Origin: Blastococcus tunisiensis
GTDB lineage: Bacteria > Actinomycetota > Actinomycetes > Mycobacteriales > Geodermatophilaceae
NCBI RefSeq assembly: GCF_900112815.1
Contig: NZ_FOND01000021.1
Span: 1 to 64,000, forward strand
Reading direction: 5' to 3'
DNA: 64,000 nt
This document shows positions 9,677 through 18,088 of this stretch, one piece after another (within the stretch, counting starts at the first letter, position 1; each line of letters opens with the position of its first letter). The translations under genes and the position numbers were made by a program. Under the pieces are notes generated by a model. It was not told where the DNA came from, searched no databases, and saw nothing but the letters and a program-made list of their open reading frames with translations.

Positions 9677-12651
9677 CCAGCTCCGCCTGGGACGCGTGGG
9701 ACGCGTCGGACGGGGGACGGCGCGTTCCCGAACAGGTGCTCGACAGCGCACCCGACGCCGTGCACAGTGCGCTCGTGCCGCCCGGAACCCTGCACCGCCG
9801 GGTGACCGCTGCCCTGGCGAACTGGCAGCTCGACGACGCCGAGGAGCTCCTCGCCGACGTGGAGCGCGAGCCCTCGCCGTACGTCGTCGCGGACCCGGTG
9901 GCCGACGCCCCCGCGGACGCCCCTGTCTCGCTGGGCAAGGCGTGGGCCGACACCCTGCGCGCCGAGCTGCTCGTCCGGCGCCTCCGCGTCGCCGGCTTCA
10001 CCCTCGTCGGCGACCCGGTGACCGCCGGTGCCGCGGCCGGCGACCCGCTGGACCTGCACGCCGGCGTCGCCGACCTCATCGAGGGCACCGGCGAGGACGG
10101 CGACCCGCGGTCGGAGTCGGCCTCCCGCGCCGCGCTGGCCATCGCCCTGGTCCGGTCGGCGAAGGCCGCCTTCGACGCCTCCGACGACGACCTGCAGCGC
10201 GCCGCCGGCCTGGCCCGGCACGCCCGGATCGAGCTGCTCTCCCGGCGCATCGACGCCGCCATGGACGAGGCCGTCGAGGCCGCCAGCCTGCTCGACCCGG
10301 TCCTGCCGCCCAGTGCCCTGCTGGTGGACACGCTCGGCACCCTCGCCGGCGTGCTCGCCGACCTCGAGCTCATGCCGCTGGCGCTGGACTACCAGCGGCG
10401 GGCCCACGAGGCGGCGCTGACCGCCGCCGCCGACCCGGCCGCCGCGGGGTGGTCCGGGGACGGTGACGCCGCCGACGTCGTGGTGGCCACCACCGCCACC
10501 TGTCTCGGCGAGCTCTGCGCGGAGCTGGGCGAGGGCCTGCTGGACGACGGCGTCCCCGAGTCGGCCGTGCCGCACTTCGCCGAGGCGCGCCTGCTGGCGG
10601 AGAAGGCCCTCGAGCTGCTGCCCCCGGACAGCCCCGGGCTCGTCCCCGCGCAGGTGGTGCACGGCTGGGCGCTGGTGGGGCTCGGCGAGCACGCCGCCGC
10701 CGTGGGCCCGCTGCGCGCCGCCGTGCGCGTCACCTCGGCGACGGCCGACCGCGCCCAGCTGGCGTCGGCGCAGCTCGCCCTGGGCCGGGCGCTGCGCCGC
10801 CAGGGCGACGTGTCCGAGGCCGACGAGCACCTGGTCTCGGCGCTGAGCCTGGCCACCGAGCACGGCCTCCCCCGGCTGCGGCGGGCCGCGCTGCGCGAGC
10901 TGTGCACCCTGCACGCCGAGCTGGACGACGCCGGACGCGCGCTCCCCTACCTGCAGGCCTACCTCTCCGACGAGCTGGACCGGGTCGACGAGCGGCGCAC
11001 CCGGTGGGTGGAGCTGTTCGGCCGGCGCAAGAGCCTGCTGGAGACCGAGCGGGCCGCCGGCCAGCTCCGCCGCCAGGCCTACGAGGACCCGCTCACCCAC
11101 CTGCCCAACCGCCGCTACGCCGAGGCCCGGCTCGACGGGCTGCTGGCCACCGGCGGCGCCCCCGCGCTCGCCGTGGTGGACGTGGACCGCTTCAAGTCGA
11201 TCAACGACGCCTTCGGTCACCCCGCCGGCGACGCCGCGCTGCGCACCGTCGGCGAGCTGCTCGTGGCCGGCGTCCGCGACACCGACGAGGTGTGCCGCTG
11301 GGCCGGGGACGAGTTCGTCATCCTGCTCCCCGACACCACGGCCGAGCAGGGCGAGCGGGCCCTGGAGCGGATCCGCCGCTCGGTGGCGACCTACGACTGG
11401 TCCTCCCTCGGCATCGAGGCCCCGGTCACCATCAGCGTGGGCATCGCCTCGGCCGCCCGCGGTGACGACCGGCGGACCCTCTTCGCCGCCGCCGACGGCG
11501 TCCTCTACGACGCCAAGCGCAGCGGCCGCGACCGCGTCGTCCGGCTGTCCGGGGTGACCCAGACACGGGCAGCCGGCGCCAGCCCGCTCGACGTCCTGTT
11601 CGGCCCCCCGCCGTCCGCCGACGGGGCCACGCCCTCCGGGCCGGACGACGACGGCACCGCGGACGGCGCCACCGCGGACACGCACACGGCGGACAGCGGC
11701 ACCGCAGGCACCGGCACGGCGGACACCCGGACTCCGGACGCCGGTGGCCCGGGCAGTCCGGTGGCGTCCCCCGCCCCCGACGCGACTCCCGTGCCGCGGC
11801 CCGCCGCCGAGGCGGCCGACGGGTTCGCCCCCCTGCTCGTCCCGCCGCGGCCGGCGCACCCGCCGCTGGGCACGGGCGGGCCGGCCGAGCCGCTGCTGGG
11901 CCCGCTGCCCGCGTCGGGACCGGTCGTCGTGCCGGCAGCTCCCGCCGCCGTGCAGCCCGCCGCCGTCGAGCCCGCGCCGGTCCCGCCCACCCCCGTGGAG
12001 CCGGCGACACCCGCCGCCGCACGACGCACCGCCGCGGTGGAGCCGGAGGTCGTCTGGGCCACCGGCCGCACCACCGAGCAGGTCCTCGCCCTGGTCCGCG
12101 AGGCGCGGCGCGAGCACCCCGACCGGCCGGCGCTGGTGCTGCGCGCCGGCGCGGAGACGCTCGTGGCCCTCGCCTCCGAGCACGACGCGTACACGACGAT
12201 GGACGCCGCGGCGATGGCGGCGGCGGTCGGGCCGGTGCCCGAGCCGGTGGGCCGCGTGCACGTGCTGTGCGCCGGCGGGGCCGACGGTCCCGTCGCGGCG
12301 GAGGTCGCCTTCGTCGCGCGGGTCAGCGGCACCGCGGCCGTGCGGCTGGACGACGTCGCCGGCAGCCGGCTCCGCGACCTGCTCGCCGACGGCTCGGCGT
12401 TCGCCGGCGCCGACTGCCTGGTCGTCGTGGCCGGGCTGGACGCCTCGCTCGCGGCGACCGTGGGGGAGGCCGCCGACGTCCCCGTGGTGGCGGTGCCCAC
12501 CTCGGCGGGGACGCCGAACGCCTTCGCCGGCCTCGGCGCGCTGGTGACGATGCTGAACTCGGCCGCGCCGGGCGTCGCCGTCACCGCCATCGACAACGGC
12601 TGGTCCGCCGGCGTGTTCGCCGCCCGCGTCGCCCGACGGGCGGCTGTGTGA
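9673..12651 (+). CDS. GGDEF protein with C-terminal degenerate LarB-like domain
   Basis: A 992-residue protein in one uninterrupted frame. Residues 1-430 are helical-repeat rich and similar in style to the upstream gene. A GGDEF domain follows (about 460-630), starting DPLTHLPNRRYAEARL, with AGDEF at 544-548 and RDTD as a possible I-site. A 155-residue Pro/Ala/Thr/Asp linker leads to a LarB-like domain (about 785-985) with PEVVWATGRTTEQV, VPVVAVPTSAG, GLGALVTMLNS and IDNGWSAG. LarB carboxylates nicotinate adenine dinucleotide for the nickel-pincer cofactor. Here Ala964 replaces the catalytic Cys of the LNSC motif, and the GTSD and HRLL motifs are changed. The GTG start overlaps the previous stop (GTGA). 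larC is next. Confidence 0.85.
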   Translation: MTSSAWDAWDASDGGRRVPEQVLDSAPDAVHSALVPPGTLHRRVTAALANWQLDDAEELLADVEREPSPYVVADPVADAPADAPVSLGKAWADTLRAELLVRRLRVAGFTLVGDPVTAGAAAGDPLDLHAGVADLIEGTGEDGDPRSESASRAALAIALVRSAKAAFDASDDDLQRAAGLARHARIELLSRRIDAAMDEAVEAASLLDPVLPPSALLVDTLGTLAGVLADLELMPLALDYQRRAHEAALTAAADPAAAGWSGDGDAADVVVATTATCLGELCAELGEGLLDDGVPESAVPHFAEARLLAEKALELLPPDSPGLVPAQVVHGWALVGLGEHAAAVGPLRAAVRVTSATADRAQLASAQLALGRALRRQGDVSEADEHLVSALSLATEHGLPRLRRAALRELCTLHAELDDAGRALPYLQAYLSDELDRVDERRTRWVELFGRRKSLLETERAAGQLRRQAYEDPLTHLPNRRYAEARLDGLLATGGAPALAVVDVDRFKSINDAFGHPAGDAALRTVGELLVAGVRDTDEVCRWAGDEFVILLPDTTAEQGERALERIRRSVATYDWSSLGIEAPVTISVGIASAARGDDRRTLFAAADGVLYDAKRSGRDRVVRLSGVTQTRAAGASPLDVLFGPPPSADGATPSGPDDDGTADGATADTHTADSGTAGTGTADTRTPDAGGPGSPVASPAPDATPVPRPAAEAADGFAPLLVPPRPAHPPLGTGGPAEPLLGPLPASGPVVVPAAPAAVQPAAVEPAPVPPTPVEPATPAAARRTAAVEPEVVWATGRTTEQVLALVREARREHPDRPALVLRAGAETLVALASEHDAYTTMDAAAMAAAVGPVPEPVGRVHVLCAGGADGPVAAEVAFVARVSGTAAVRLDDVAGSRLRDLLADGSAFAGADCLVVVAGLDASLAATVGEAADVPVVAVPTSAGTPNAFAGLGALVTMLNSAAPGVAVTAIDNGWSAGVFAARVARRAAV

Positions 12652-12758
12652 TCTGTCGTCCTCCGGACGACACCGCGCCCAACAGCCCGCCGGGAGCCCT
12701 CCGGGCCCCGCGGCAGGTCCACCCGCGGCCGAGTGCCGTTCCCGGCAGCCGCTGGGCC

Positions 12759-13946
12759 ATGATCGAGCGCATGATCGGCTGGCTGGACCTCTCCGCGGGC
12801 GCCTCGGGGGACATGCTCCTGGGCGCGCTGGTCGACGCCGGGGTGCCGCTGGAGGTACTCACCACCGCGGTCGCCGCGCTCCCGGTCGAGCGGATCCGGC
12901 TGGTGACCGAGCAGACGACCCGCCACGGCCTCGGGGCCACCCGGGTGCACGTGCACGCACCGCCGTCGTCCGAGCACCGCACCTGGGCCGACGTCCGGGA
13001 CCTGCTGGCCGGCGCCGGACTGCCGACCCCGGTCCGGGACGGCGCGCTCGCCGTCTTCGAGCGGCTGGCCGTGGCCGAGGGCCGGGTCCACCGGGTGCCC
13101 CCCGACGACGTGCACTTCCACGAGGTCGGCGCGCTGGACGCGCTGGCCGACGTCGTCGGGGTCGTGGCCGGCCTCGAGCACCTGGGGCTCACCCGGCTGA
13201 GCGCCTCCCCCGTGGCACTGGGCAGCGGCACCGTGCGCAGCGCGCACGGGGTGGTGCCGATCCCCGGCCCCGCGGTCCTGGAGCTGCTGCGCGGTGTCCC
13301 GGTGGTCGCCGGGCCGGTGCCGGCCGAGATGTGCACCCCGACCGGCGCGGCCCTGCTCGCCGCCCGGGTGGACGAGTGGACGACGCTGCCGCCGATGCGG
13401 GTGGAACGCGTCGGCGTCGGCGCGGGCGGACGGGACCCGGCCGAGCTGCCCAACGTCGTCCGCCTGGTGCTCGGGGAGGCCGCGGCGCCGCAACCGGCCG
13501 GGCCGGTGGTCCTGGAAACCAACGTCGACGACCTCGACCCGCGGCTGTGGCCGGGCGTCCTGGAGGCGCTGCTCGCCGCCGGCGCCTCCGACGCCTGGCT
13601 GACCCCGATCCTGATGAAGAAGGGCCGCCCGGCGCACACCCTGTCGGCGCTGTGCCCCCCGGCGGCCGTCCCCGGCGTGGAGGCGGCGGTCTTCGCCGGC
13701 ACGTCGAGCATCGGCCTGCGGGTCGTCCCGGTCGGCAAGGTCGCGCTGGAGCGGGTGCAGACCTCGGTGGAGGTGCTCGGCGGCCGCACCGGCGTCAAGC
13801 TCTCCGTGCACGACGGGCGGGTGGTGAACGTCAGCGTCGAGTACGAGGACGTCGCCGCGCTCGCCCGCGACCTGGGCCTGCCGGCCAAGGAGGTGCTGCG
13901 CGCCGCCACGGCGGCGGCGGAGGCGGCTCATCCCGTCGGCCCGTGA
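12759..13946 (+). CDS. larC: LarC-family nickel insertion protein
   Basis: A 395-residue protein with the LarC N terminus (WLDLSAGASGDMLLGALVDAG), the DVHFHEVGALDALADVVG motif, GSGTVRSAHGVVPIPGPAVLELL, TPTGAALLA and the C-terminal VVLETNVDDLDPRLWPGVLEALLAAG block. LarC uses CTP to insert nickel into the pyridinium-dithio-mononucleotide cofactor used by lactate racemase-type enzymes. Both halves are in one frame, unlike species that need a frameshift. ATG 12759 is taken as start; ATG 12771 is equally possible. It lies 107 bp after the GGDEF-LarB gene. No larE or larA is visible in this window. Confidence 0.92.
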   Translation: MIERMIGWLDLSAGASGDMLLGALVDAGVPLEVLTTAVAALPVERIRLVTEQTTRHGLGATRVHVHAPPSSEHRTWADVRDLLAGAGLPTPVRDGALAVFERLAVAEGRVHRVPPDDVHFHEVGALDALADVVGVVAGLEHLGLTRLSASPVALGSGTVRSAHGVVPIPGPAVLELLRGVPVVAGPVPAEMCTPTGAALLAARVDEWTTLPPMRVERVGVGAGGRDPAELPNVVRLVLGEAAAPQPAGPVVLETNVDDLDPRLWPGVLEALLAAGASDAWLTPILMKKGRPAHTLSALCPPAAVPGVEAAVFAGTSSIGLRVVPVGKVALERVQTSVEVLGGRTGVKLSVHDGRVVNVSVEYEDVAALARDLGLPAKEVLRAATAAAEAAHPVGP

Positions 13947-14025
13947 CGGCGAGACCTCTGACGACCAGGCCACCCGGCCCCGGTGGCCTGCCGGAACCCG
14001 GCCGATCGTGGCGCAGGATGGCCGG

Positions 14026-14685
14026 GTGCGCGCCCTCTTCCCGCCGACCCCGTCCGGGCGGCGCCTCCCCCGCCGGCTGACCCAGCTCTACGCGGGGCTG
14101 CTGCTCTACGGCATCTCCATGGCGCTGATCATCCGGTCGGCGCTGGGCAACATGCCGTGGGACGTGCTGCACCAGGGGCTCGCCGACCGGCTGGACCGCT
14201 CGATCGGCACGGTGGCGATCGCCGTGGGGGCGCTGGTGCTGCTCGCCTGGATCCCGCTCCGCCAGCGGCCAGGGCTGGGCACCGTGAGCAACGTCGTCGT
14301 CCTCGGGCTGGCACTGGACGCGACGCTCGCCGTCGTCCCGGCTCCGTCGGCCCTCCCGCTGCGGCTCGCGCTGCTGGTCGGCGGCGTGCTGCTCAACGGC
14401 GTCGCCACCGCCGCCTACATCGGCGTCGCGCTGGGGCCCGGCCCGCGGGACGGGCTGATGACCGGCCTGGTCGCGCGCACCGGCGGCTCGGTGCGCGTGG
14501 TGCGCACCTCCATCGAGGTCGCCGTCGTGGCCTGCGGCTGGCTGCTCGGCGGCACCCTGGGGCTGGGCACCGTCCTGTACGCGGTGGCGATCGGCCCCCT
14601 GGTGCAGCTCCTGCTGCCGCCGCTGTCGGTCAGCCCTGCTGCGCGCCCCACTCCGCCAGCCGCCGTTCCTGCTCCTCCGGGCTGA
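14026..14685 (+). CDS. YczE/YitT-type membrane protein
   Basis: A 219-residue integral membrane protein with about five TM helices. The first helix (YAGLLLYGISMALIIRSALGNMPWDVLHQGLA) and the GPGPRDGLMTGLVARTGGSVRVVRTSIEVAVVACGWLLGG segment are characteristic of the YczE/YyaS/YitT family, whose function is largely unknown. GTG 14026 is preferred because AGGA lies 7 nt upstream; GTG 14008 would add six residues. Its last 56 bp overlap the convergent VOC gene, coding for a Pro/Ala-rich tail. Confidence 0.85.
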   Translation: MRALFPPTPSGRRLPRRLTQLYAGLLLYGISMALIIRSALGNMPWDVLHQGLADRLDRSIGTVAIAVGALVLLAWIPLRQRPGLGTVSNVVVLGLALDATLAVVPAPSALPLRLALLVGGVLLNGVATAAYIGVALGPGPRDGLMTGLVARTGGSVRVVRTSIEVAVVACGWLLGGTLGLGTVLYAVAIGPLVQLLLPPLSVSPAARPTPPAAVPAPPG

Positions 14686-15102
14686 TGTCCTCGACCTTGG
14701 TCATGATCGCCCAGCGGTGCCCGAAGGGGTCGTAGACGGAGGCGAACCGGTCGCCGGTGACGAAGGTGCCGGGCTCCTCCCGCACCGTCGCCCCCCGCTC
14801 GACGGCCCTCGCGAAGACGGCGTCGACGTCGGGCACGTAGATGCAGGTCGAGCCGCTGACCGCGTCCGTGGACCGGTCCGGCACCACGAGGCCGTACTGC
14901 TCGTTCGGGTCCGACAGCTGCAGCCGCCCGTCGCCGAGGTCGAGCTCGGCGTGCGCGACGGTGCCGCCGGGGCCGTCCATCCGGCTCACGACGGTCGCGC
15001 CGAACACGTCGGCGTAGAAGCCGATCGCCTCGGCCGCGGGCGAGCAGACGAGGAACGGGTCAGGGTCGTGTAGCCCTCGGGCTTGCCGTGCGTGATCGTC
15101 AT
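14630..15102 (-). pseudogene. VOC (glyoxalase-like) protein with an apparent 1-nt frameshift near the start
   Basis: The main frame, 14630-15007 (125 codons from a GTG), encodes most of a PhnB-like VOC protein: RMDGPGGTVAHAELDLGDGRLQLSDPNE, CIYVPDVDAVFARAVERGA, YDPFGHRWAIMTKVEDIS. The expected first strand is also present but split. ATG 15102 begins MTITHGKPEGYTTLT, then the frame must shift by one base at about 15057-15059 to give PFLVCSPAAEAIGFYADVFGA. One C appears lost from a C run. Read in one frame, neither half is a full VOC domain. It could be a real mutation or a sequencing error in a homopolymer. Divergent from the AraC gene, which may regulate it. Confidence 0.75.
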
Positions 15103-15128
15103 GCCCCCACCCTGCCTAGGCTGCGGGG

Positions 15129-15989
15129 GTGGCGTCTTGGACAAACGCGACAGCCCTCGACCGCGCGGCCACCCTGCGCGGGTTGCTGCGGCCGGCCGAG
15201 ACGGCGACGCGGGCGGGTCTGCGCCGCGACGCCCCGGTCAGCGAGCCGCTGCGGCCGTTCGTCGAGCGGTACTGGTCGGTGCGCTGGGACCTCACCGGGC
15301 AGCCCCCGTTCCGCTCGGAGGTGCTCAGCCACCCCAGCGTCAACGTCTCCGTGGAGACCGGCACCGAGCCGCGGTTCGGCTTCGCGCTGCCCGCCGTCCT
15401 GCTGCACGGGGTGGTCACCCGCCGGTTCGTCGTCGACCTGACCGGCGCCGGCCGGGTGACCGCGGTGAAGTTCCGGCCCGGCGGCTTTCCCGCCCTCACC
15501 GGCGCCCTCCCCGGTCGCAACACCGTCGAGCCCGTGGGCGACCGGCTGGGCCTGCCCGCGGCCCGGCTGCTGGACGACGTCCTGGCCCCGGAGGACGACG
15601 ACGCGCGCGCCGCCGTCCTCGACGCCGCCCTGCTCCCGCTGGCGTCGGAGCCGGCCGACGCCTACCTCGACCTGCTGGGCCTGATCGACGCGATGATCTC
15701 CGACCGGGAGCTGGTCCGCGTCGACCAGGTGGCCGCGCTCGGCGGGATCAGCGTCCGGTCGCTGCAGCGGCTGTTCGCCGGCTACGTCGGGGTCACCCCC
15801 AAGGCGGTGCTGGCCCGCTACCGGCTGCAGGACGCCGCCGCCGCGATCGACGCCGGGAACGGGGACGACCTGGCCGCGCTGGCGGCGTCGCTGGGCTGGT
15901 TCGACCAGGCCCACTTCAGCCGCGACTTCCGTGCCGTCGTGGGGGTTCCCCCGTCGGAGTACCTCCGGCAGGCACGCCGGGTCCCCTGA
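15129..15989 (+). CDS. AraC-family transcriptional regulator
   Basis: A 286-residue regulator. An N-terminal cupin-like sensing region (PLRPFVERYWSVRWDL to AVKFRPGGFPALTG) resembles the DUF6597-type AraC N-terminal domain. The C-terminal double helix-turn-helix is at about 190-275: VDQVAALGGISVRSLQRLFAGYVGVTPKAVLARYRLQDA and AALAASLGWFDQAHFSRDFRAVVGVPPSEY. It sits 26 bp from the start of the divergent frameshifted VOC gene, a pairing common in actinobacteria. Start GTG 15129 leaves very little promoter space. Its 3' end overlaps the convergent MFS gene by 74 bp. Confidence 0.88.
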   Translation: MASWTNATALDRAATLRGLLRPAETATRAGLRRDAPVSEPLRPFVERYWSVRWDLTGQPPFRSEVLSHPSVNVSVETGTEPRFGFALPAVLLHGVVTRRFVVDLTGAGRVTAVKFRPGGFPALTGALPGRNTVEPVGDRLGLPAARLLDDVLAPEDDDARAAVLDAALLPLASEPADAYLDLLGLIDAMISDRELVRVDQVAALGGISVRSLQRLFAGYVGVTPKAVLARYRLQDAAAAIDAGNGDDLAALAASLGWFDQAHFSRDFRAVVGVPPSEYLRQARRVP

Positions 15990-17061
15990 CGTCGGGTTCC
16001 CTGGTCCGCAGCCCGGCCCGCACCACCGGCACGACGGCGAGCACCAGGACGGCCACCGCCGCCGCCCCGCCCAGCGCCCAGGCCGCGAACACCAGCAGCG
16101 AGGCCAGCTCGATGCCCAGCCCCGCGACCGAGGTGATCGTGGCCCGGTGGGTGCTCGCGATCCCGTCCTGCAGCCGCGCCTCGGCCACGACGAGGACGGC
16201 GAGGTAGAGGGCGTAGAAGACCGCGACGGCGCCGAGCGCGGCCGGCCGGGCCCAGACGGCGGCCACCGCCAGGAACCCGGCCGCCGCGACCAGCAGGCCC
16301 AGGAGGGCCCACCCCGGCAGCCGGTCGGCCCGGCCGCCGAGCGCGGCTCCGGCGGCGCCGGCGAGCGCGACGACCAGCACGGCGAAGGGGACCGCGGCCG
16401 TGGGCACGCCCCACTCCCCGGCGAGCACGGGGAAGTACTCCTCGACCGCGTCCAGGCCACCGATCAGCGCGACGGCGAGCACGAGGACGCGCAGCGCCGG
16501 CGACCGCAGGACGTCGGCGACGCCCCGGCGCACCGGCTGCTCCCCGCCGTCCGCTCCCGTCCGGGGCGCTTCCGGGAAGCGCAGCGCCAGGGCGGCGGCG
16601 GCCAGGCAGACGACCACGCTGGCCCAGCCGACCAGCGGGTACCCGCCGACGGCGAACAGGGCGCCGGCGGCGAACGCCGTGGGCACCTGGACGACGAGCT
16701 CGGCCGACGTCATCGCGCCGTTCACCCGGGCATAGCCGTCGCTCGCGCCCACCGCGGCCAGCCCGTCGTAGACCAGCGCCTCGGCGGCGCCGGAGACCAG
16801 CGCGCCCGAGATGCCCCACAGCAGGAAGCCCACCGCGAAGGCCCAGACCTGCGGCGCCGCCGTCCACACGGCGAAGCCGGCCGCCTGCAGCACGCCTCCC
16901 AGGACCACGACCCCGCGGCGGGACCAGCGGTCGGCGAGCACACCGGCCGGGACCTCGGTGAGGAAGGAGGTGACCGACCAGACGGCGAACAGCATGGAGA
17001 TCTGCGCGCCGGAGAGCCCGGTGTCGAGGAAGAGCAGCGCGTAGAGCGGGTACAGCGGCAC
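15916..17061 (-). CDS. MFS transporter (start unclear, N terminus possibly interrupted)
   Basis: A 12-TM-type major facilitator, 381 codons as open from GTG 17061. The motif VPAGVLADRWSRRGVVVLGG between TM2 and TM3 is MFS motif A. From this start the first helix is short. In the same frame upstream lie LARLAVGWAALSEL, which completes TM1, and an ATG at 17157, but an in-frame TGA (17143-17145) occurs four codons after that ATG. The gene may start at a CTG, or carry a nonsense mutation (CGA to TGA would restore Arg). The substrate is unknown. The tail overlaps the AraC gene. Confidence 0.75.
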   Translation of the reverse strand: MPLYPLYALLFLDTGLSGAQISMLFAVWSVTSFLTEVPAGVLADRWSRRGVVVLGGVLQAAGFAVWTAAPQVWAFAVGFLLWGISGALVSGAAEALVYDGLAAVGASDGYARVNGAMTSAELVVQVPTAFAAGALFAVGGYPLVGWASVVVCLAAAALALRFPEAPRTGADGGEQPVRRGVADVLRSPALRVLVLAVALIGGLDAVEEYFPVLAGEWGVPTAAVPFAVLVVALAGAAGAALGGRADRLPGWALLGLLVAAAGFLAVAAVWARPAALGAVAVFYALYLAVLVVAEARLQDGIASTHRATITSVAGLGIELASLLVFAAWALGGAAAVAVLVLAVVPVVRAGLRTREPDVRGPGVPAGGTPTGEPPRRHGSRG

Positions 17062-17217
17062 CAGCTCCGAGAGCGCGGCCCAGCCGACGGCCAGGCGGGC
17101 CAGCGGCCGCGCGGCGGGCGGGAGCGGGTTCGGCGACGGGCGTCAACGGAACGGCATGTGCGGAGGCTAACGCCGGCCGGGCGGCTCGCGCAGCCGGTTT
17201 CTCGCTAGGCTGCCCGG

Positions 17218-17325
17218 CGAAGGGGAGTAGCCCCCCGTCCGCTGGTCGACATGCTGGCGCCTCCCGAGGCCGCCCGGTCAGCGGGTCCACGTCCCGCGTG
17301 GATGGGCGAGACCTTCGACCAGCAG
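17218..17325 (+). ncRNA. yybP-ykoY manganese riboswitch aptamer
   Basis: The aptamer hallmarks are present in order: AAGGGGAGTAGC at 17219-17230, GGTCAGCGGGTCCACG with the short hairpin CCACG-TCCCG-CGTGG, and GGGCGAGACCTT at 17304-17315. A closing helix pairs GCTGGTCGA (17241-17249) with TCGACCAGC (17315-17323). In established examples this RNA binds Mn2+ and turns on manganese exporters. It lies 66 bp before a UPF0016-family exporter gene on the same strand, as expected. This accounts for most of the 330-bp gene-free stretch here. Confidence 0.92.
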
Positions 17326-17330
17326 CCCGC

Positions 17331-17369
17331 GCTGCCCGGTCGGAGGCCGCCCTGACTCCGCCCGGCAGC
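17331..17369 (+). promoter_or_regulatory. Hairpin following the Mn riboswitch (expression platform candidate)
   Basis: GCTGCC and GGCAGC close an imperfect hairpin with an inner CGGAG/CTCCG helix. It ends seven bases before the CGGAGGAG ribosome site of the exporter gene. No U-run follows, so translational or Rho-linked control is more likely than intrinsic termination. The switching mechanism is inferred. Confidence 0.5.
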
Positions 17370-17390
17370 GCCCAGCGGAGGAGAAGTCCC

Positions 17391-17987
17391 GTGGTCCTGT
17401 CCGTCATCGCGACGGCGTTCATCCTGGTCCTGCCCGTCGAGCTGCCGGACAAGACGCTCTTCGCCAGCCTCGTGCTCGCCACCCGCTTCCCCCCGTTGCC
17501 GGTCTTCGTCGGGGTGGGTGCGGCGTTCGGACTCCAGGTCGCGATCGCGGTCACCGCCGGGTCGCTGCTGTCCCTCCTGCCCGAGGCCCTGGTCAGCGGC
17601 GTGGTGGCCGTGCTCTTCCTCGTCGGCGCGGTGCTCCTGTGGCGCAGCGCGCGCAGCGGCCCCGAGGACGAGGAGCTCGGCGAGACCGGGCAGGGCAGCT
17701 CGTTCCTCCGCATCGCGGCGGTCTCTTTCGGCGTCCTCTTCGCCGCCGAGTGGGGCGACCTGTCGCAGCTGGCCACCGCAGGGCTGGCCGCCCGGTACGA
17801 CGAGCCGCTGTCGGTGTTCGTCGGCGCCTGGGCCGCGCTGCTCGTGGTGTCGGGGCTCGCGGTCTTCCTGGGCACGAAGCTCGCCGACCGGTTGCCGATC
17901 GCGCTGATCCGCCGGGTGGCGGCCGGGCTGTTCCTGGTCTTCGCGGCGTTCGCGGTCGCCGAGACGGTGCGCGCGCTCGCGAGCTGA
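17391..17987 (+). CDS. TMEM165/GDT1 (UPF0016) family transporter, probable Mn exporter
   Basis: A 198-residue membrane protein with six predicted TM helices in two inverted halves. Each half carries the family's acidic motif: VELPDKTLFASLVLATR (about residue 15) and AEWGDLSQLATAGL (about residue 118). These bind divalent cation in the GDT1 family, which exports Mn2+ and Ca2+ by exchange. The GTG 17391 follows a strong CGGAGGAG site. The upstream yybP-ykoY riboswitch independently supports manganese detoxification. Confidence 0.93.
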   Translation: MVLSVIATAFILVLPVELPDKTLFASLVLATRFPPLPVFVGVGAAFGLQVAIAVTAGSLLSLLPEALVSGVVAVLFLVGAVLLWRSARSGPEDEELGETGQGSSFLRIAAVSFGVLFAAEWGDLSQLATAGLAARYDEPLSVFVGAWAALLVVSGLAVFLGTKLADRLPIALIRRVAAGLFLVFAAFAVAETVRALAS

Positions 17988-18036
17988 CGCCGCCACCCGT
18001 TCGGGGGACCCCCGCTCAACCCGGCGGCGATGGCTG

Positions 18037-18050
18037 TCGTTCCGGAACGA
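18037..18050. promoter_or_regulatory. 14-bp perfect palindrome upstream of a GGDEF gene
   Basis: TCGTTCCGGAACGA is a perfect palindrome 38 bp before the start codon at 18089. It could be a dimeric repressor site or overlap a promoter. No regulator is encoded beside it. Confidence 0.4.
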
Positions 18051-18088
18051 GTACGATCTCGAAGGCTCTCCCGGGGAAGGCTGCTGGC

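Noticed and set aside
9673-12651. C-terminal domain of the second GGDEF protein as PurE (AIR carboxylase)
   Set aside because: PEVVWATGRT and IDNGWSAG motifs plus an adjacent larC fit LarB rather than PurE.
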